A stretch of 64,000 bases of DNA. Source: Corinectria fuckeliana (lineage: Eukaryota > Ascomycota > Sordariomycetes > Hypocreales > Nectriaceae). The notes beneath the pieces are model-generated. The model was not told where the DNA came from and made no database searches. It saw nothing but the letters and a program-made list of their open reading frames with translations. Position numbers and translations under genes: made by a program. Positions 11,305-23,322 of the stretch are shown in pieces. How positions within the stretch are numbered: the first letter of the stretch is position 1; each line of letters opens with the position of its first letter. The stretch spans positions 124,001 to 188,000 of the forward strand of contig WPDH01000160.1 in NCBI GenBank assembly GCA_019137255.1, read 5' to 3'.

Positions 11305-13554
11305 TCACAGATTCCCCGCGAATCCCCCATGAGCTGCAAATTGCAGCTGGTACTCTCGGAGGTCCGCCCAGTGCCGCAACTCCTCTTCTTCATCCTCAGC
11401 CGTCATCTGGTTGAGGTCTCCGGAATCGACGCCGGACGGGCCGCTGGCACCCGACTTTTCCAACTTCATCAAAATGTTAATCAGCTGCGAGAGCGCCCCT
11501 TCCGACTTCATCGCAAACGGCCCCTTGCGCTCGGGTGCGTCGTTGAGCAGCGTCGAGGCCACCTGGCGGATCTTGTTGATGAGAGACCCGCCGTTTGGCT
11601 CCAAGTTTCGTTGCGATATCGACCCTAGGACCGTCAGGAGATGCTGCACAATGAGCTCGCGCTCCTCCGACATGAAGTCGTAAATCTCCTGTTCGTCGGC
11701 GTCCTGGGCCGCCTTCTCCTCCTCGGAATGTTCCTCGACCAGGTTGGGATCCTGCTGCTGTTCGTTCAGATGGACATCGCGCAGGTTGAAGTAAAGCTCG
11801 ACGAAATACGATCTCGTGGCTAACTGCGACACGTGGATGTTGGCTTTCTGGATCTCGTACTGGAGGTGGCGGCGTCGTGCTGGGTGGTTCTTGATGGCGA
11901 TGCGCAGGTCGTTGGCCGGTTGGCTGTTGGGCCAGGCTGGAGGGACGTACTCGATGCCCGATGCATCGAAGCTGGCTAGGGTGGCTGCCTCGTCGCCGTG
12001 GTTGCCCAGTTGGAGCTCTGGTGGCAGGTTGTCTGTGATGCTTCTGGCCGCGAGCAGGCCGTCTCGGAGAAGCACGCGCTGGTCGGCCCACGGCAAGGTG
12101 CTCATCCCGTAGGCCATCTCCAAGCTTACCACCCCGTTCATCGTCGTGTAAATGTCGATGCCGAATCGGAAGCCCGTGAGAAGTGTGACACTGCCATCCT
12201 GCTGGTGGATGACTTCATTGGCGAGGACGCAAATGTCATCGACGTTTTCGGGGTACGACGGATACGGAAGGCTAGGCGTCGACGGCGCAATCACCATGTC
12301 CGCAGCAGAGGCGCCCAGCTGTGCAAAGGAGCTAGATTTGTCAGCGCGGTTTACGGCAGTTTGGGTTAACCTACCGAATGCCAAGAAGAAGACACCAGAA
12401 TATGCGCTTGCCAATTTGATCCTTGACGTGGTTGAAAGGGAGCGGATCCGGCGAGCAGTTGTCGTTGCCAAATGTCGGCAGATCACCAGCGTGTTTGGGG
12501 CGGTTGAATCCCAATTCACGCACCAGAGTCAACGTCTCGGCCATGAACTGGCCAGAGGCATTCCACTGATGGGTGTATCCCGAGGAGAGGCCCAGGAAGT
12601 AGCTGGTGGCGGCATCGTCCAGCGTCTTGGGCTGCTTCAGCTGCCACTTGCTACCCCGGGTGAGCAGCGCAATATCACGACACTTCTCAATCATGACGAT
12701 GGCTCGAGGGAAGAGGTGGGTGCTGTGCTGAGCCTTTAAGTGCTCCCTAGCACTGCGTGGGAACGACGCAACCAGGGCGCAGATCATGCTAGCCAGCAGT
12801 CCAAGAAACTCGGGCCTGTTGCGGTCCTCTCGGTTGGCAAACGACTGGCGGAAGGTGGGCTCGTGAGGAAACGGTGCGAGGGGGTGGATGTAGGTGAAGA
12901 AGTCGTCGACGAGGAGCTCCAGGACAGGCATCGGGGCGATCGACTCGGCATCAAGGACGCCATCGGTGGAGATGTTCATGAGCGTCTTGGCGGCGGTCTG
13001 GGGGGAAGGCGACACATTGACATTGTAAATGGCCGGAGGGGTCATGTTCACGTCGACGCGGGCACGCTTGGCCGCCTTTGCAGCTTCGGCATGCTTGTTT
13101 GGGGGCCCACGACGCTTCGTCTCGCGGTTGTAGGTACACTCGACGCCGAGCTCGCGGCAGGGACGGCAGGGGACATCAGTATCTAGACTCGTAAGCTTCA
13201 CGTAGGGAATGACGGCATCTCATCCTTACCGTCGCACTTGACCTTGCGCATGCTGCACATATCACAGGCGCGTCGCAGGCGCGTCAACTTGGGGTTGACG
13301 GTCGGATCCCGCATGACGCCGTCGGGACCGGGCATGAGATGGCCCGTCATGTCCGGGTGAGGGGGCAAGCCGACCGAGTTGGGCGACTGCTGGATGGCCT
13401 CGGCGGCCGCAACAGCAGCGGCAGCATGCTGAAGGGCCTGAGGATTATGGATCGCGTGGGCGGCATCGCTGGCGGCCTGGAGGATCTCGAGGCCGTTGCT
13501 GGCGTAGGCGTGGGCGGTGGTGTGGGGAGAAGTCGGGGGAGGTGAGCCCGACAT
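11305..13554 (-). CDS. Zn2Cys6 transcription factor, COL-26/BglR-like
   Basis: Three exons on the minus strand (13554-13230, 13182-12375, 12331-11305), introns of 47 and 43 nt, give 719 residues. The first splice completes the binuclear zinc cluster: C97-x2-C100-x6-C107-x6-C114-x2-C117-x6-C124, preceded by RLRRA and followed by the basic stretch RRGPPNKHAEAAKAAKR. Residues about 160-430 hold the fungal transcription-factor regulatory domain (VDDFFTYIHPLAPFPHEPTF, then QLGAS after the second splice). The C-terminal part has an acidic, Glu-rich linker. The arrangement resembles COL-26/BglR regulators of glucose sensing and beta-glucosidase/amylase genes; that subfamily is from memory of the motif order and is tentative. 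The ATG at 13554 is the first in frame. A GTG at 13602 extends the frame but is unlikely to initiate. Confidence 0.85.
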
Positions 13555-14213
13555 GATGGCGAGGGAGTCCGAAGCTCCTCCGAGTAGCCGGGGACCGAGC
13601 ACGGAGCCGGGGCGGGCGCAGTAGCGGGATTCTGGGTCAGCGGCTGGACGCGAATGATGGCTGGAGTTGGCGATGGCAAATTATCGGCGGATTCCCGGGT
13701 GAGAAGGGTGTTGAAGCGAGGTGAAGCCGACGAGGCCCCAGGTGGAGAGGAAGTTGAGTTGAAAGTCACGTGCTGCGGATCACGTGGATAGGTTAAGGTT
13801 TCGGCTTTTAGATGCGACGCAGCTCCGTTACTTCCAATGTACTACTTTTAAAATAGTATTTTAAGATCCTACATGAATCCTAGTAGTAGTACCTTGTCCA
13901 TGGCGGCAGTTGAGACAGAGGGCAAAGGGCACTCGGGTAACGACACTGTGCTGGTCCTCGCAACTCAGATATCAATCCGCCGATAAAAATTTATGCTTCT
14001 AAACTTGAAGACTCCAGGGTCGGAACGGCCCTAGCTAATGGCCGTTTGAATGCTAGGAGCAGGCACGCCAATCCGGGAGCTGGTTTGGAACTAGTCCTTG
14101 CGGCAGAATACCATGATCAGGCGTGATCTCTTGCGGTTAAGGAGTATCAGCGGGGATGACTTGTTCCGCAGCTGGTACTTAGGCTGGACGGCCCCGGGCT
14201 ATTTTAGTCTGGC
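13555..14213. other. Intergenic, no gene seen
   Basis: Upstream region of the Zn2Cys6 factor, with a short AT-rich patch near 13840-13890. An open frame on the minus strand (13769-13347) overlaps the first exon in another frame and has no splice path into it. Confidence 0.5.
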
Positions 14214-14743
14214 TTACACGACACGCAACAGACATGGGCTTTTAAATGTCCAACAGCTTTTGCCGTGCCAGAATCTAGAATCGAGTCTCGATCGCAGTCG
14301 CGTGCCCGGCCGAGCGTTCTGCATGTTCCTGTATCCGCAGATCCCGAGATGTGCTGCAACGCCCTGCCCAATCAAATGGCTTGTGATTCCATCACGCTGC
14401 TTGACCCCACAGCAGAATCCAATCCCCGCAGTTTGATTTCTTTCAGCCGGCATGATGACGACAGAGATGGACCCCGTCAATCCCACGGGATGGCATATTT
14501 TCTTCAACCACTGCCACTGCGGCCGGTCCAGAACAGCCACACGTAGGTTAGTCAGAAGCAAACATCCAATTCACCTTTCCCACCCGTCGTCGGGTGTGGC
14601 CGGGCACTCACGCCGGGCACCGTAGTCTCACGGACCATAGGACGCCCCCACTCATCAGGCGATGGTCTGATGTTGGCGACCTGGCGTGATGGGCTCAGCT
14701 TGGAGGCCGCGGAGCGAGGCGAGAGTCGGGAGCAGGACGCCAT
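14214..14743 (-). CDS. Small hypothetical protein, two exons
   Basis: Proposed exons 14743-14612 and 14516-14214, joined in phase 0 by a 95-nt intron with a strong GTGAGT donor, a CTGACTAAC branch region and a CGCAG acceptor, give 144 residues. The N-terminus (MASCSRLSPRSAASKLSPSR) is rich in Ser, Arg and Ala without acidic residues, compatible with a mitochondrial presequence. No family is recognised. It is divergent from the protoglobin gene with about 200 bp between start codons, so a shared promoter is possible. The second exon has weak coding character, so the true 3' end may differ. Confidence 0.35.
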
Positions 14744-14946
14744 GGATTAAATACTGGGTGTGTGCGTGCTGCGTTTGCTGCATGAGCTGTCATAGCAATT
14801 TGGTCTGGTGTCTGCGTGATCTTCGTCTGCGTGATCTTCAACTCTCCATCTGCAATTTCTCCCGCGAAATTCCATTGAGCGAACTGAGTAGCGAACCATT
14901 CTGAACATCCGAACCGACTCATTCCAAGGAACAAACACATCTCAAA

Positions 14947-15852
14947 ATGGCGACGTCACGACCCATGAAGCACATTGATCGCGAGGATCTCTACACCAAC
15001 CTCGAGGCCCGCGTCATGTACCTTCACTCATTCCTTGATTTCTCCAGCCGTAGGTGCCTCCAGTGGTCCAGAAGAATGCCTTGAGGTTCCCAACCGGTCC
15101 GAACGAACTGACATCTGACAGGCGACATCGAGGCCCTCATCACCGGCTCCAAATACGTCAAAGCACTCATCCCCGCCGTCGTCAACATTGTCTACAAGAA
15201 GCTCCTCCAGTACGATATCACGGCACGCGCCTTCACCACCCGGAGCACCTCGTTTGAGGGCCCGCTCGATGATGTGCCCGACGAGAACAGCCCCCAGATT
15301 CTGCACCGCAAGATGTTCCTGCGTGCGTACCTAACCAAGCTGTGTTCGGATCCCAGCAAGATGGAGTTTTGGGAGTACCTAGACAAGGTTGGGTAAGTTG
15401 GTTTTTGAACTCGGGTCGAATCTTGCTAACCTTTCAGAATGATGCACGTTGGCCTGGGCCGCAAGCACCCCCTCCACATCGAATACGTCCACCTGGGAGT
15501 CTGCCTCGGCTTCATCCAGGACATCATGACCGAAGCCATCCTCTCGCACCCCCGACTCCACATCCAACGCAAGACGGCGCTTGTCAAGGCCCTCAACAAA
15601 GTCATCTGGATCCAAAACGACCTGATGGCTAAATGGCACGTCAAGGAGCGCGACGAGTTTGTCAACGACTCCGACATTGAGATTGAGCGCGAAGGTTACC
15701 TGCACGGCAAGCGCATCATCGGCGAGGGTGCGAGCGAGTCCGAGTCCGAGGCCGGCGACCCGGAGGCCCACCCGGGCGGCGTACCCTCAGCGGGTGTGTG
15801 CCCGTTTTCCGGGATAAGCGCCACCGGCGCGGGCTTGTCGAAGGAGGATTGA
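14947..15852 (+). CDS. Protoglobin-domain heme protein
   Basis: Three exons, 14947-15049, 15122-15392 and 15438-15852, join in frame to 262 residues. The protein matches the fungal single-domain protoglobin/globin-coupled-sensor fold: an N-terminal KHIDREDLYTNLEARVMYLH helix, TGSKYVKALIPAVVNIVYKK, FWEYLDKVGMMHVGLG and a C-terminal helix ending IWIQNDLMAKWH. His128 in MMHVGLG is the likely proximal heme ligand by position. The last 45 or so residues are a Glu/Ser/Gly-rich tail without a signalling domain. Protoglobins bind O2, CO or NO at a heme; in fungi the physiological role is not settled. No signal peptide, so probably cytosolic. Introns are 72 and 45 nt. Confidence 0.85.
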
Positions 15853-18173
15853 GCGGGAGGGAGACTATTGGCATTATCTGGCGTTGATTACATGGGCTTT
15901 TTGGCAGGCAGGCGGACAGGATTGTTTAGGTTATCACTGGATATTCTCGGCTTTGGGTAGAGGAACGGATGAACAAGGCAGTGTTCAGTTTGGCATTGTG
16001 AGCTTGGGAGACGAGTCCGACAAGTTGATACAGGCTGATACATTGTAAGTGTAAGATACACAAAGCTCAAGACCCGACTACGTTGTATCGATATGCAATT
16101 GGGGATCAAGTGAATGTTTGAGCCTCAACTGTACGCTTTGTCCGAGCTCAGCTGTTACGTAGCTTTTGCTCTAGCTCCCGATCGAGCTTCACCTCTAGAA
16201 AGTGAAGGCCACGTGGGATAATCTAGGCTTGGCATTGGATCAGTTGTGGTGACTTATCGAACTAGGTTGCATTGGTAGATGAGGTGTGATTGACATGGTT
16301 AGGTCCCAAGACCGGCGGGATGAAGCCGGGCGGATTCATGGTCAAGGGCTTTCCCGTTTCGGCGTGCGGTGGGGAAGAGGCAATTCACATTCCATTGTGC
16401 CCCGTGGTGGGTTGACGACATGAAGATGACTGTCGAGTCGGTAGTCGTCTTTGGGACTGCATGTCTCGACTGACGGAAAGGCGGCCCGACAGCCCCAAGT
16501 TTAGGCTAGTGAAAGGAATGATGGACTGAATCGAGACCTCCGGAGACAATCGCGACAAGACGTCCGATTTATCATGAGTGGAGAATGATTGCTGAGTCTT
16601 GCCTGGGGTTAACCCAAGCGATGGTTGCTGCGGTGGTTAGGATCGTAGAAAGATTGCCTAGGGAACATGGACGGCAGACTGGAGAACTAGGAATACAGAA
16701 GACAAGCAACGGAAGCTAGATGGCAACGCGGATAGGATCGCTTGGGAACGCATATGCATGACCACAACGTCTAGGTTTGCGGCTCCGAAAGACCAACAGG
16801 AAGATCAGGACAAAAATGGCTCAGGCGTTGTGCTGCAGCCACATGAGATGCAGGCCATCCACGCGAGATAGACACGCACATGAAAAGGACGCCATGGAAT
16901 CTGATCTGACGCCCACGTTTGGCGGTTCGACTCGGTGGATAGATATGTGCCAGAGTGGAAAATGACAGGTATTTGTCTGCTTTCGGGAGGTGGGGGTTGA
17001 GAGTGGGGAGCTACGAGAACGGGAGATTCACACCGTCCGGGAGTTGACCCGGTGCATCTCCGGTGCTTAGGCCGGTACCGCATATCGAGCAGCTCTACTA
17101 CAGAGTAGCGGATACTCAAGTAGTGTTCAGTGGGTGATTTTGGACAATTAGTGCCGGGCTTGATTCGCACCAGAAGCTCCGGCTGTCCACTACGGTGAGG
17201 TTACATCGACTTGCCATCGGATTCCGACTAACAAGAGTACGCACTCGAATTAACCGGGTTCAACAGGCCTGCCAGACATCCGCCGGGAGGATTCGTAGAC
17301 TCCTGCTAGAGCGGCTGCATGCACGGGAACCAGCAAGCATCAAGTACCGCCGCACTTGTTAAGCACTGGGTAGACCTAAGTGCTCGCTTGCGGATAACCC
17401 TGGATACGCCGTACCATCCAATGCTTTTTCAGGTGAGCGTCCTCACCGTCTTTTTAGTGTGAGAGTTCCACTTCACCACGAAAGGATGCAACTTGAAAAG
17501 AGTGTGAGAATGTCGACTTTGTGCTTTGAATGCCTGGTTTTGCATCTGAGTACAAAGTTTTGGGGTGGTCGCATCGAGGCATGTCCAGGATTATGGTATT
17601 GTGGGTATGGGATCATGGTTTCATGTAGGTATTGGTTGGTCGAATTACGCTGCCAGTGCTACTTCATCAACCTTTATCAGTGCTTAGAATTGCCCCTCCC
17701 CCGCCATACCACGCTCATGTCATCCCTGCCATGGACTTGGATCACATGGAAGCTCAAAACATACGACGATGGTGACAACTGGGCCAAGCATGACTTGACG
17801 CGGCGACTCTTCTCGGAGATATACCGTAGCTATTGGAAACCCGTGATGGATGATTTCTGTAGAATACAAGAGGAAACTCGCATTGGTCCCACCGCTTGTT
17901 TGAGCGCAGCCATTGAGTGACTGCCGGTACCTGATCGTCGGCATTGTCTCCCTGTGGGCTCAATCGGCCCTTGCCTTTTATCTGTGCCGGTTGATTGTCT
18001 GATCTGATGTGTGATGGTTAATGTCCGTCAAGGTAGAGTGCAGGACGCCGATGAATATTAAGACCGCTCCTCACTATCCGCTCCTTATTATTTAATCCAA
18101 TTCCTCTTGATCTCTCGTATCCCGTCTCGCAGTCCCAGCATCCCATTCCGGCAAGACACCGGGTGCCAAAGTC
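15853..18173. other. Intergenic, no gene supported
   Basis: 2.3 kb between the protoglobin stop and the trehalose gene. The longest frame (17459-17920, plus) begins at GTG, has no domain and no splice partners. The last few hundred bases should hold the promoter of the trehalose gene; no clear TATA box is seen. Confidence 0.5.
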
Positions 18174-21100
18174 ATGCACCACAGCAGCCACAGGTACCTG
18201 GATAAGCTGCTGCCGTGGCGGCGGCGCCAGAGACAGCGCAAAAACTCGCCGAAACCGCCCGGGCCGACTAGTCCTCAAGCTCCAGATGGTGCTAATAGCG
18301 GTGGCACCGGCGCTGAGTCTCCCTCTGGTTCTGGCTCCGGCCCTGGTTTCGACGCCGTCGACGCCGTCACCACAGCGAACGCGAACAACGTCACCGTTTT
18401 TCCCGCTTGCTCCTCATCTTCGTCTTTACCTCCTTTATCCTCCGTCACGACGACTTTTGCGTCCGCCGGCGAGAACCTCAATCGACAGCAACTGCCCTGC
18501 ACCTGGCCCCCCCGCTCCATCATCTCTACCGCCGCCCCTCTCTCCCTCGACCACGGCGCCGACTTCTCCCCTCGTCCGCCTCCAGAGGCCGACGCCCGCG
18601 GCCGCATTTGCGACTCCTCCGCCTCGTCCACGACTCGATTGACGCCGACGCCGGCCGACAGCTCAGCCAAGATGGAGTCGTCTTCGTCTCTTCCCTCCGG
18701 CACCAGTCCCAGCACCGTCACCGACACCGCCACCAATAGCACCACCACCACCAACACCACCACCACCACCAACACCACCGCCGCCAGTCATGCCATGCGC
18801 CGTCGCGAGTCGCTTTCGGAGATCCGCGCTGCCAATCCCGACTTGGCCCTGACCGGCAACATCATCTCGGCCACCTTCAACACCCCGCACTCTTTCACCT
18901 ATCGCAAGGGCGGCGACTGGGTGAGTCTTGTTCTACCCCTCTTCTACCCCCGCCTCGGAGGACTGCATCATCGCTCTTATCCGTATACTAACACCGTCAG
19001 GATCTCAAACCTCGTCGTGGTCAATCCGCTCTCCTCGACTCCTTTGCCTACCTCTCCTCTGACGCCACGCCATGGAGTCACACCGTCGTCGCCTGGACTG
19101 GCGAAATCGAGGCCCCTGTGGGCGGAGACACTCCCTCTCCCGCGACGCCCGCCCCCAACACTCTCGGCGTTTCCTCTCTCAATGCCCTCTCTGCCCCCGT
19201 CCCTGTCGATGCCAACACCAGAGCTCCAGAGCCAATTCCCGTCGATGGGCTCTGGATCCCCCGCGAGGACCAGCAACGCCTCGAGTACCGCCTGTCCCAC
19301 AACAAAACCATCCGCACCTTTCCCGTCTGGCTCGCCGACGAGTCCGAAGCCACCGACGACGGCATCCTCCTCAAGGATCAGGCTCGCTGGCGCCGCTACG
19401 CCGAGTACGACCTGTACACTCTGCTACACTACAAGCAGCATGAGCCTACCGACGGCCGAGCGGAGCGTGTTCAATGGGCCGACTACTACCGCATGAACCA
19501 AAAGTTTGCCAACAAGATTATCGAAATCTACAAGCCCGGCGACATTGTTGTCATCCACGACTACTTCCTCATGCTTCTGCCGAGCATGCTGCGTCAGCGA
19601 GTCCCCAACATGTACATTTCCTTTTTCCTCCACTCGCCTTTCCCTAGCAGCGAGTTCCTGCGCTGTCTCCCCCGACGCAAGGAGGTCCTCGAAGGCGTCC
19701 TCGGCTCCAACCTCATCGGCTTCCAGTCCTACAGCTACTCCCGCCATTTCCTGAGCTGTTGCACGCGCATCCTCGGCTTTCCCTCCGACACTCTCGGAAT
19801 CGATGCGTACGGCACCCGCGTGCAGGTCGGAGTCTTTCCCATCGGCATCGACGCCGCCAAGGTCGAAAACTTTGCCTGGACCCACGCCGTCCAGGAAAAG
19901 TACGACGCTCTCAAGAAGCTGTACCAGGGCAAGAAGATCATCGTCGGCCGCGACCGTCTGGACAGTGTCAGGGGTGTCGCCCAGAAGCTGCAGGCTTTCG
20001 AGCGCTTCCTGGAGATGTACCCCGAGTGGCGCGAAAAGGTTGTGCTCATCCAGGTCACGTCTCCCATCAGCGTCGAGGCCGAAAAGCAAGACCCGGACAA
20101 CAAGGTTGCCTCCCGCGTCAACGAGCTGGTCATGCTCATCAACGGCATGCACGGAAGCCTGGGATTCTCTCCCGTGCAACACTACCCCCAATACCTCGAC
20201 CAGGACGAATACTTTGCGCTGCTGCGGGCGGGCGACATTGGACTGATTACCTCTGTCCGAGACGGCATGAACACGACCAGCCTGGAGTACATTGTCTGTC
20301 AAAAGGAGGGACACGGCCCTCTGATTCTGTCCGAGTTTAGCGGTACCGCCGGCAGTCTCAGCGACGCCATCCACATCAACCCCTGGGATCTCAGCGGCGT
20401 GGCCGAAAAGATCAACGCAGCCCTCGTCATGTCGGACGATAAGCGTGCCGAGATGCAGACCAGCCTGTACCGGCACGTTACCGAGCACAACGTCCAGTCG
20501 TGGACCAACAAGTTCATCCGCAAGGTATACAACGTGCTCGGGGACACCACCACGGCGAACTCGACCCCCCTGCTGGACCGTGCCTTTCTCCTCTCCCAGT
20601 ACCAGTCCGCCGGCAAGCGACTCTTCATGTTCGACTACGACGGCACCCTCACCCCGATCGTCCGAGAGCCCAGCGCCGCCGTGCCCTCGGAGCGCCTCAT
20701 CCGCACTCTGAAATTGCTGGCAGCCGACCCGCGGAACTCGGTGTGGATCATCTCAGGCCGAGACCAAGATTTCCTGAAGCAGCACCTGGGGCACATTTCC
20801 CAGCTGGGATTCTCCGCCGAGCACGGCAGCTTCATGAAGAACCCCGGCGCCGACCACTGGGAGAACCTGGCCGAGACCTTTGACATGGGATGGCAGGCCG
20901 AGGTCATGGAGGTTTTCCAGAGATATACGGATAAAGTCCCAGGTAAGATCCCGCGATCCTCATCCTTTCACCACTAACACTGGCAGGATCCTTCATCGAG
21001 CGGAAACGATGCGCGCTGACCTGGCATTACCGCCTTGCCAATCCCGAGCAGGGCCTTCACATGGCGCGAGAGTGCCACAAGGAGCTGGAGAATACCGTCG

Positions 21101-21543
21101 GGCTCAAGTGGGATGTCGAGGTGATGCCTGGAAAGGCTAACATCGAAGTCCGCCCTACCTTTATCAACAAGGGCGAGATTGCCAAGCGCCTCATTGCCAT
21201 GTACCACAGCCCCAACGCGACCAAGACCGACGGCGACCTGGTGCCCGGACCCGTCGAGTTTGCGCTCTGCATGGGCGACGACTTTACCGACGAGGACATG
21301 TTCCGCAGCCTCAACGCCGCATCCGGGCCCGTGCTGGACAACAATCACACCTTTACCGTGACCATCGGCGCGAGCACCAAGGTCACGCTGGCCAAGTCGC
21401 ATCTGCTGGAACCCGAGGACGTGGTGGAGTGCGTGGCGCTCCTCGCCGGAGTCGACGGTCCAGGTGCGGCCGAGCGACTGAGCGAAGTCAACCTTGCCGC
21501 GCTGAGCACCGTCGCCGGTCACATTCCCCAGGAGAAGCTATAG
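18174..21543 (+). CDS. Trehalose-6-phosphate synthase/phosphatase, Tps2/OrlA type
   Basis: Exons 18174-18920, 19001-20942 and 20987-21543 give 1081 residues. An N-terminal Ser/Thr/Pro-rich tail of about 200 residues precedes a glycosyltransferase-20 domain (VVIHDYFLMLLPS, FFLHSPFPSSEFLR, GTAGSLSDAIHINPWD) and a C-terminal HAD trehalose-phosphatase domain. The nucleophile motif FDYDGTLTP places D794 and D796, and GDDFTDEDMF (first Asp at 994) is the Mg-binding motif. Both HAD motifs are intact, so the main activity should be dephosphorylation of trehalose-6-phosphate in the cytosolic trehalose complex; in Tps2-type proteins the GT20 half is usually structural. Introns carry CTAAC branch sites. 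The first in-frame ATG was used; starts further inside the low-complexity tail are possible. Confidence 0.92.
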
Positions 21544-21927
21544 CGAGACGGTCATTTCCTGGCGTTGGGACGACATAGACGGGCGCATGGTAGTAAGAGT
21601 AGGATGGTAGCATGTCGAGCATACGATAACATGAATACGAATTGGATACAGATTAAGATATTACAGTTGGTTTGGATAGAACATTATGAACTTGAGAACA
21701 AGAAGCCATGACTCATGAAACTTGAGAAACAGAGACAGCGTAAGAAAGCTCCGCATGAGTACGTCACAGGCCAGGAGATGCGCAGTTTGTGATCAACTTG
21801 TCACTTGGGATAAGCCATGCCCAGCCTTGCCTGATGATCCAACTCTTTTTCCCTTGCCAATGATCCATACTTTCCTTGCCAGTTTCAGCCTTTTCTAACC
21901 CTTTCCAATGTCCAACCCTACAACTGG

Positions 21928-22106
21928 GAGTGCGACTCTGCCACGCGTGCGAATAGCTTCGGTCACTGCGTCCCTTGTCCAATTTTCGGAGTGCGACTCC
22001 TGACACTCTTCCGAGTGCATCAGTCACTGCGTCCCTGTCTACCTGTGAGAGTGCGACTCTGCTACTCTTGCAAGTAGGTCGGTCACTGCGTCCCTTGTCC
22101 AGCTTC
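21928..22106. repeat. About 60-bp tandem repeat, three copies
   Basis: Copies begin at 21928, 21989 and 22049. Each starts with GAGTGCGACTC and contains GTCACTGCGTCCC near its 3' end, with a diverged middle. Two conserved cores around variable filler suggest either an old minisatellite or reiterated protein-binding sites downstream of the trehalose gene. Confidence 0.85.
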
Positions 22107-22519
22107 CTGCCATTTCCATCTTCCTCCCAATACTGCCTTAGGTGCCAGTGGTATGGTCTTGAGAAATGTGAGCAAGGCTGAGAAACTAGTGAATGACAGG
22201 ATGTATACCTTTGTGGGTTTTTCTTGGTTGGTGTGTTCTTTTGTGTTTTGATGTGAGGGAGCAAAAGCGCATTGTGTACGTGTGACGCGTCTGTGAGAGG
22301 GTGAGCATAAGTACGAGTATAAATGGAAGTTGACCTGGGTGCGTACCTGTTTGTGTGCATGCAGAGTGTGCAGAGTGTGCAGAGTTCATAGTGCGTGCAG
22401 GCAGATAGTAAGCGTGTTTTTATGATAGTGTTAGTGTGGGTGCCAACATAGTCTAGATGTAAGAAGTGCGGATTTACTTGTGGCTCAAGTCTCAGAGAGG
22501 CAGACAGAGATTTTTGCGA

Positions 22520-22582
22520 GAGAGTGCGTGTGCGTGCGTGCGAGTGCATGTGCATTTGTGTGAGTGACAGACAATGACAGAC

Positions 22583-22612
<30 letters not shown>
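22520..22612. repeat. GTGC/GT-rich run and GACAGA microsatellite
   Basis: GTGCGTG-type alternating tract at about 22524-22560, followed by about eight GACAGA/AGACAG units to 22611. Simple sequence without genes. Confidence 0.8.
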
Positions 22613-22613
<1 letters not shown>

Positions 22614-23322
22614 CTCTGTGACGTCTGTTGATAGACGAAAGAGAGAAGATACTGTAGGTGTGTAGGTGTGTGTGTCACAATATAAGAAGAGACTTTAGTG
22701 CAGGGTTTTTATAGGTATTCTGGGCCACTCCATATCACTCCCGGCCTCTGCCAGCTGTCAAGATCACTCAGCCTGAATAGAATGATTCCGATTGGGAAGG
22801 CGCCTTGGCTATTCAGGGTCACGGGATGAATAGATCAGCCAACTAGCGTTTTGAGCAGGATGCCTTTGAGTGGGCATCGTTTGTGAGCGGAGGGTCATTG
22901 AGAACAATGATTGAGGGCTCTATTATTTGCATCCTTCTTCCACAACGATTTCGCTTTGATGCTAGATCCGTTGTGTACCTGGCTGAACGACTGGGTTTGG
23001 AGTTAAGGGACGAAGCTGATCCTCAGGGACTAGGCGTTGCTAAGCCTTAATAACACAAGTGGCTGGTCTTCGATGACTGGAACTTAGCTGCAGTGGCACT
23101 ACAACTACTGAAGGATCTGAGGTCAGCAACTAAATCTTTGGACCTGCGCTCGAGGACTGAGCCTAGGGACTACACTTGAGGACTGGCAACCCGAGAGCTG
23201 CAAGTTGACCTCGGAGACTAGATATCGGCTCAGACTTGCAACTAGGGTTGTCAATAAGACTTTGGTAACCAAGTTTTCGACACAAGATAACACGTCTAGT
23301 AACACTTCAGTCAAACTCATAA

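Larger units (their letters stand above)
21544..23322. other. Intergenic, repeat-rich
   Basis: No gene seen. The long minus-strand frame at 21764-22678 is made by simple repeats (Ser/Val/Cys and His/Thr strings). The stretch holds the 60-bp tandem repeat and the GT/GACAGA simple repeats listed below, and at 22990-23250 several scattered AGGACT/GGGACT words. Confidence 0.6.

Noticed and set aside
17459..17920. 153-codon plus-strand frame between protoglobin and Tps2
   Set aside because: Starts at GTG, unusual Cys/Trp-rich composition, no domain and no splice signals in a consistent frame.
19424..20488. 354-codon minus-strand frame opposite Tps2
   Set aside because: Antisense shadow of a conserved enzyme gene; no domain of its own.
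21764..22678. 304-codon minus-strand frame
   Set aside because: Built from simple repeats (GACAGA, GTGC) and the 60-bp tandem repeat.
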